Shown: one piece after another, positions 5,015-5,158 of the stretch
Layout: each line of letters starts with the position of its first letter
Numbering within the stretch: the first letter of the stretch is position 1
Origin: an uncultured Flavobacterium sp.
GTDB lineage: Bacteria > Bacteroidota > Bacteroidia > Flavobacteriales > Flavobacteriaceae
Direction of reading: 5' to 3'
Length of the DNA stretch: 5,158 nucleotides
Assembly: GCF_946482535.1 (NCBI RefSeq)
Contig: NZ_CAMLRU010000182.1
Span: 1-5,158, forward strand
Position numbers and translations under genes: made by a program
The notes under the pieces: generated by a model
What the model was told of the DNA's origin: nothing
Databases searched by the model: none
Seen by the model: the letters and a program-made list of their open reading frames with translations, nothing else

Positions 5015-5158
5015 ATTGCTGAAACTTGGTGCGCTTGCTTCCGGCATACATTTCGTATTTGACCAAACGCGCTTCCAAACTTCCGTTGAAAAGTTTGATT
5101 TTACGGGAAGGTCTTAACCCGACAAACTTTAATGCTTCTAAGTTGGCTGTGATAAACC
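5013..5158 (-). CDS. C-terminal end of a THUMP-type class I SAM-dependent RNA methyltransferase, truncated by window edge
   Basis: The last 47 codons of a - strand gene run off the right edge, with stop TAA at 5015-5013. The peptide begins FITANLEALKFVGLRPSRKI and continues KLFNGSLEARLVKYEMYAGS, ending KRTKFQQ. The LRPSRKIKLFNGSLEAR segment resembles the conserved C-terminus of RlmL/YpsC-type methyltransferases, where R/K-xx-x-LxNGxLECR-LxxY closes the catalytic domain. Such enzymes make m2G in 23S rRNA, using an N-terminal THUMP domain to bind RNA. The usual Cys of ECR is Ala here. The catalytic motifs (NPPY and SAM site) are outside the window, so the exact target and gene name cannot be given. 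The gene converges on the thioredoxin-like gene with 30 bp between stops. Confidence 0.75.
   Translation of the reverse strand, partial: FITANLEALKFVGLRPSRKIKLFNGSLEARLVKYEMYAGSKRTKFQQ

Noticed and set aside
1..5158. Search for CRISPR repeats, tRNA/rRNA, transposase or defence-like gene clusters
   Set aside because: Nothing fitting was seen on either strand. Codon use and base composition look uniform, with no sign of recent transfer.

Overview
The window looks like an ordinary chromosomal segment of a Flavobacterium-like member of the Bacteroidota. The evidence is the low GC content, promoter -7 boxes matching the Bacteroidota consensus TAnnTTTG, the near absence of Shine-Dalgarno sequences, signal peptides ending in AQ, and family content typical of Flavobacteriia (DUF6452-like and DUF6048-like proteins, and a DUF4369-type thioredoxin protein).

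Left block (1-2234, + strand): the C-terminal two thirds of the 23S rRNA m5U methyltransferase RlmD runs in from the left edge. It is followed by a small lipoprotein (DUF6452-like) and a secreted or outer-membrane beta-rich protein (DUF6048-like) that overlaps the lipoprotein gene by 29 bp. The rlmD/lipoprotein junction is made of five 7-bp tandem repeat units (consensus ATTACGA), one of which contains the rlmD stop codon.

Middle block (2235-3376): a 76-aa two-helix membrane protein on the - strand faces the DUF6048-like gene with directly abutting stop codons. It has a clear Bacteroidota promoter of its own. Then come a 70-aa helical protein of unknown function and a 118-aa protein with a helix-turn-helix-like C-terminus. 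The latter's promoter region carries a 12-bp palindrome and a separate 7-bp inverted repeat, and the gene ends in a strong intrinsic terminator.

Right block (3377-5158): a monocistronic exported thioredoxin-like protein (CGHC active site, DUF4369-like N-terminus) has its own promoter. It converges on the last 47 codons of a - strand gene that resembles the C-terminus of a THUMP-type (RlmL/YpsC-like) RNA methyltransferase cut by the right edge.

The window holds housekeeping RNA modification genes and small envelope genes. I see no defence system, mobile element, CRISPR array, tRNA or rRNA, and nothing I would call a new system. The most useful second looks are the heptamer tandem repeat, the dyad symmetry around the promoter of the 118-aa gene, and the uncharacterised small proteins.
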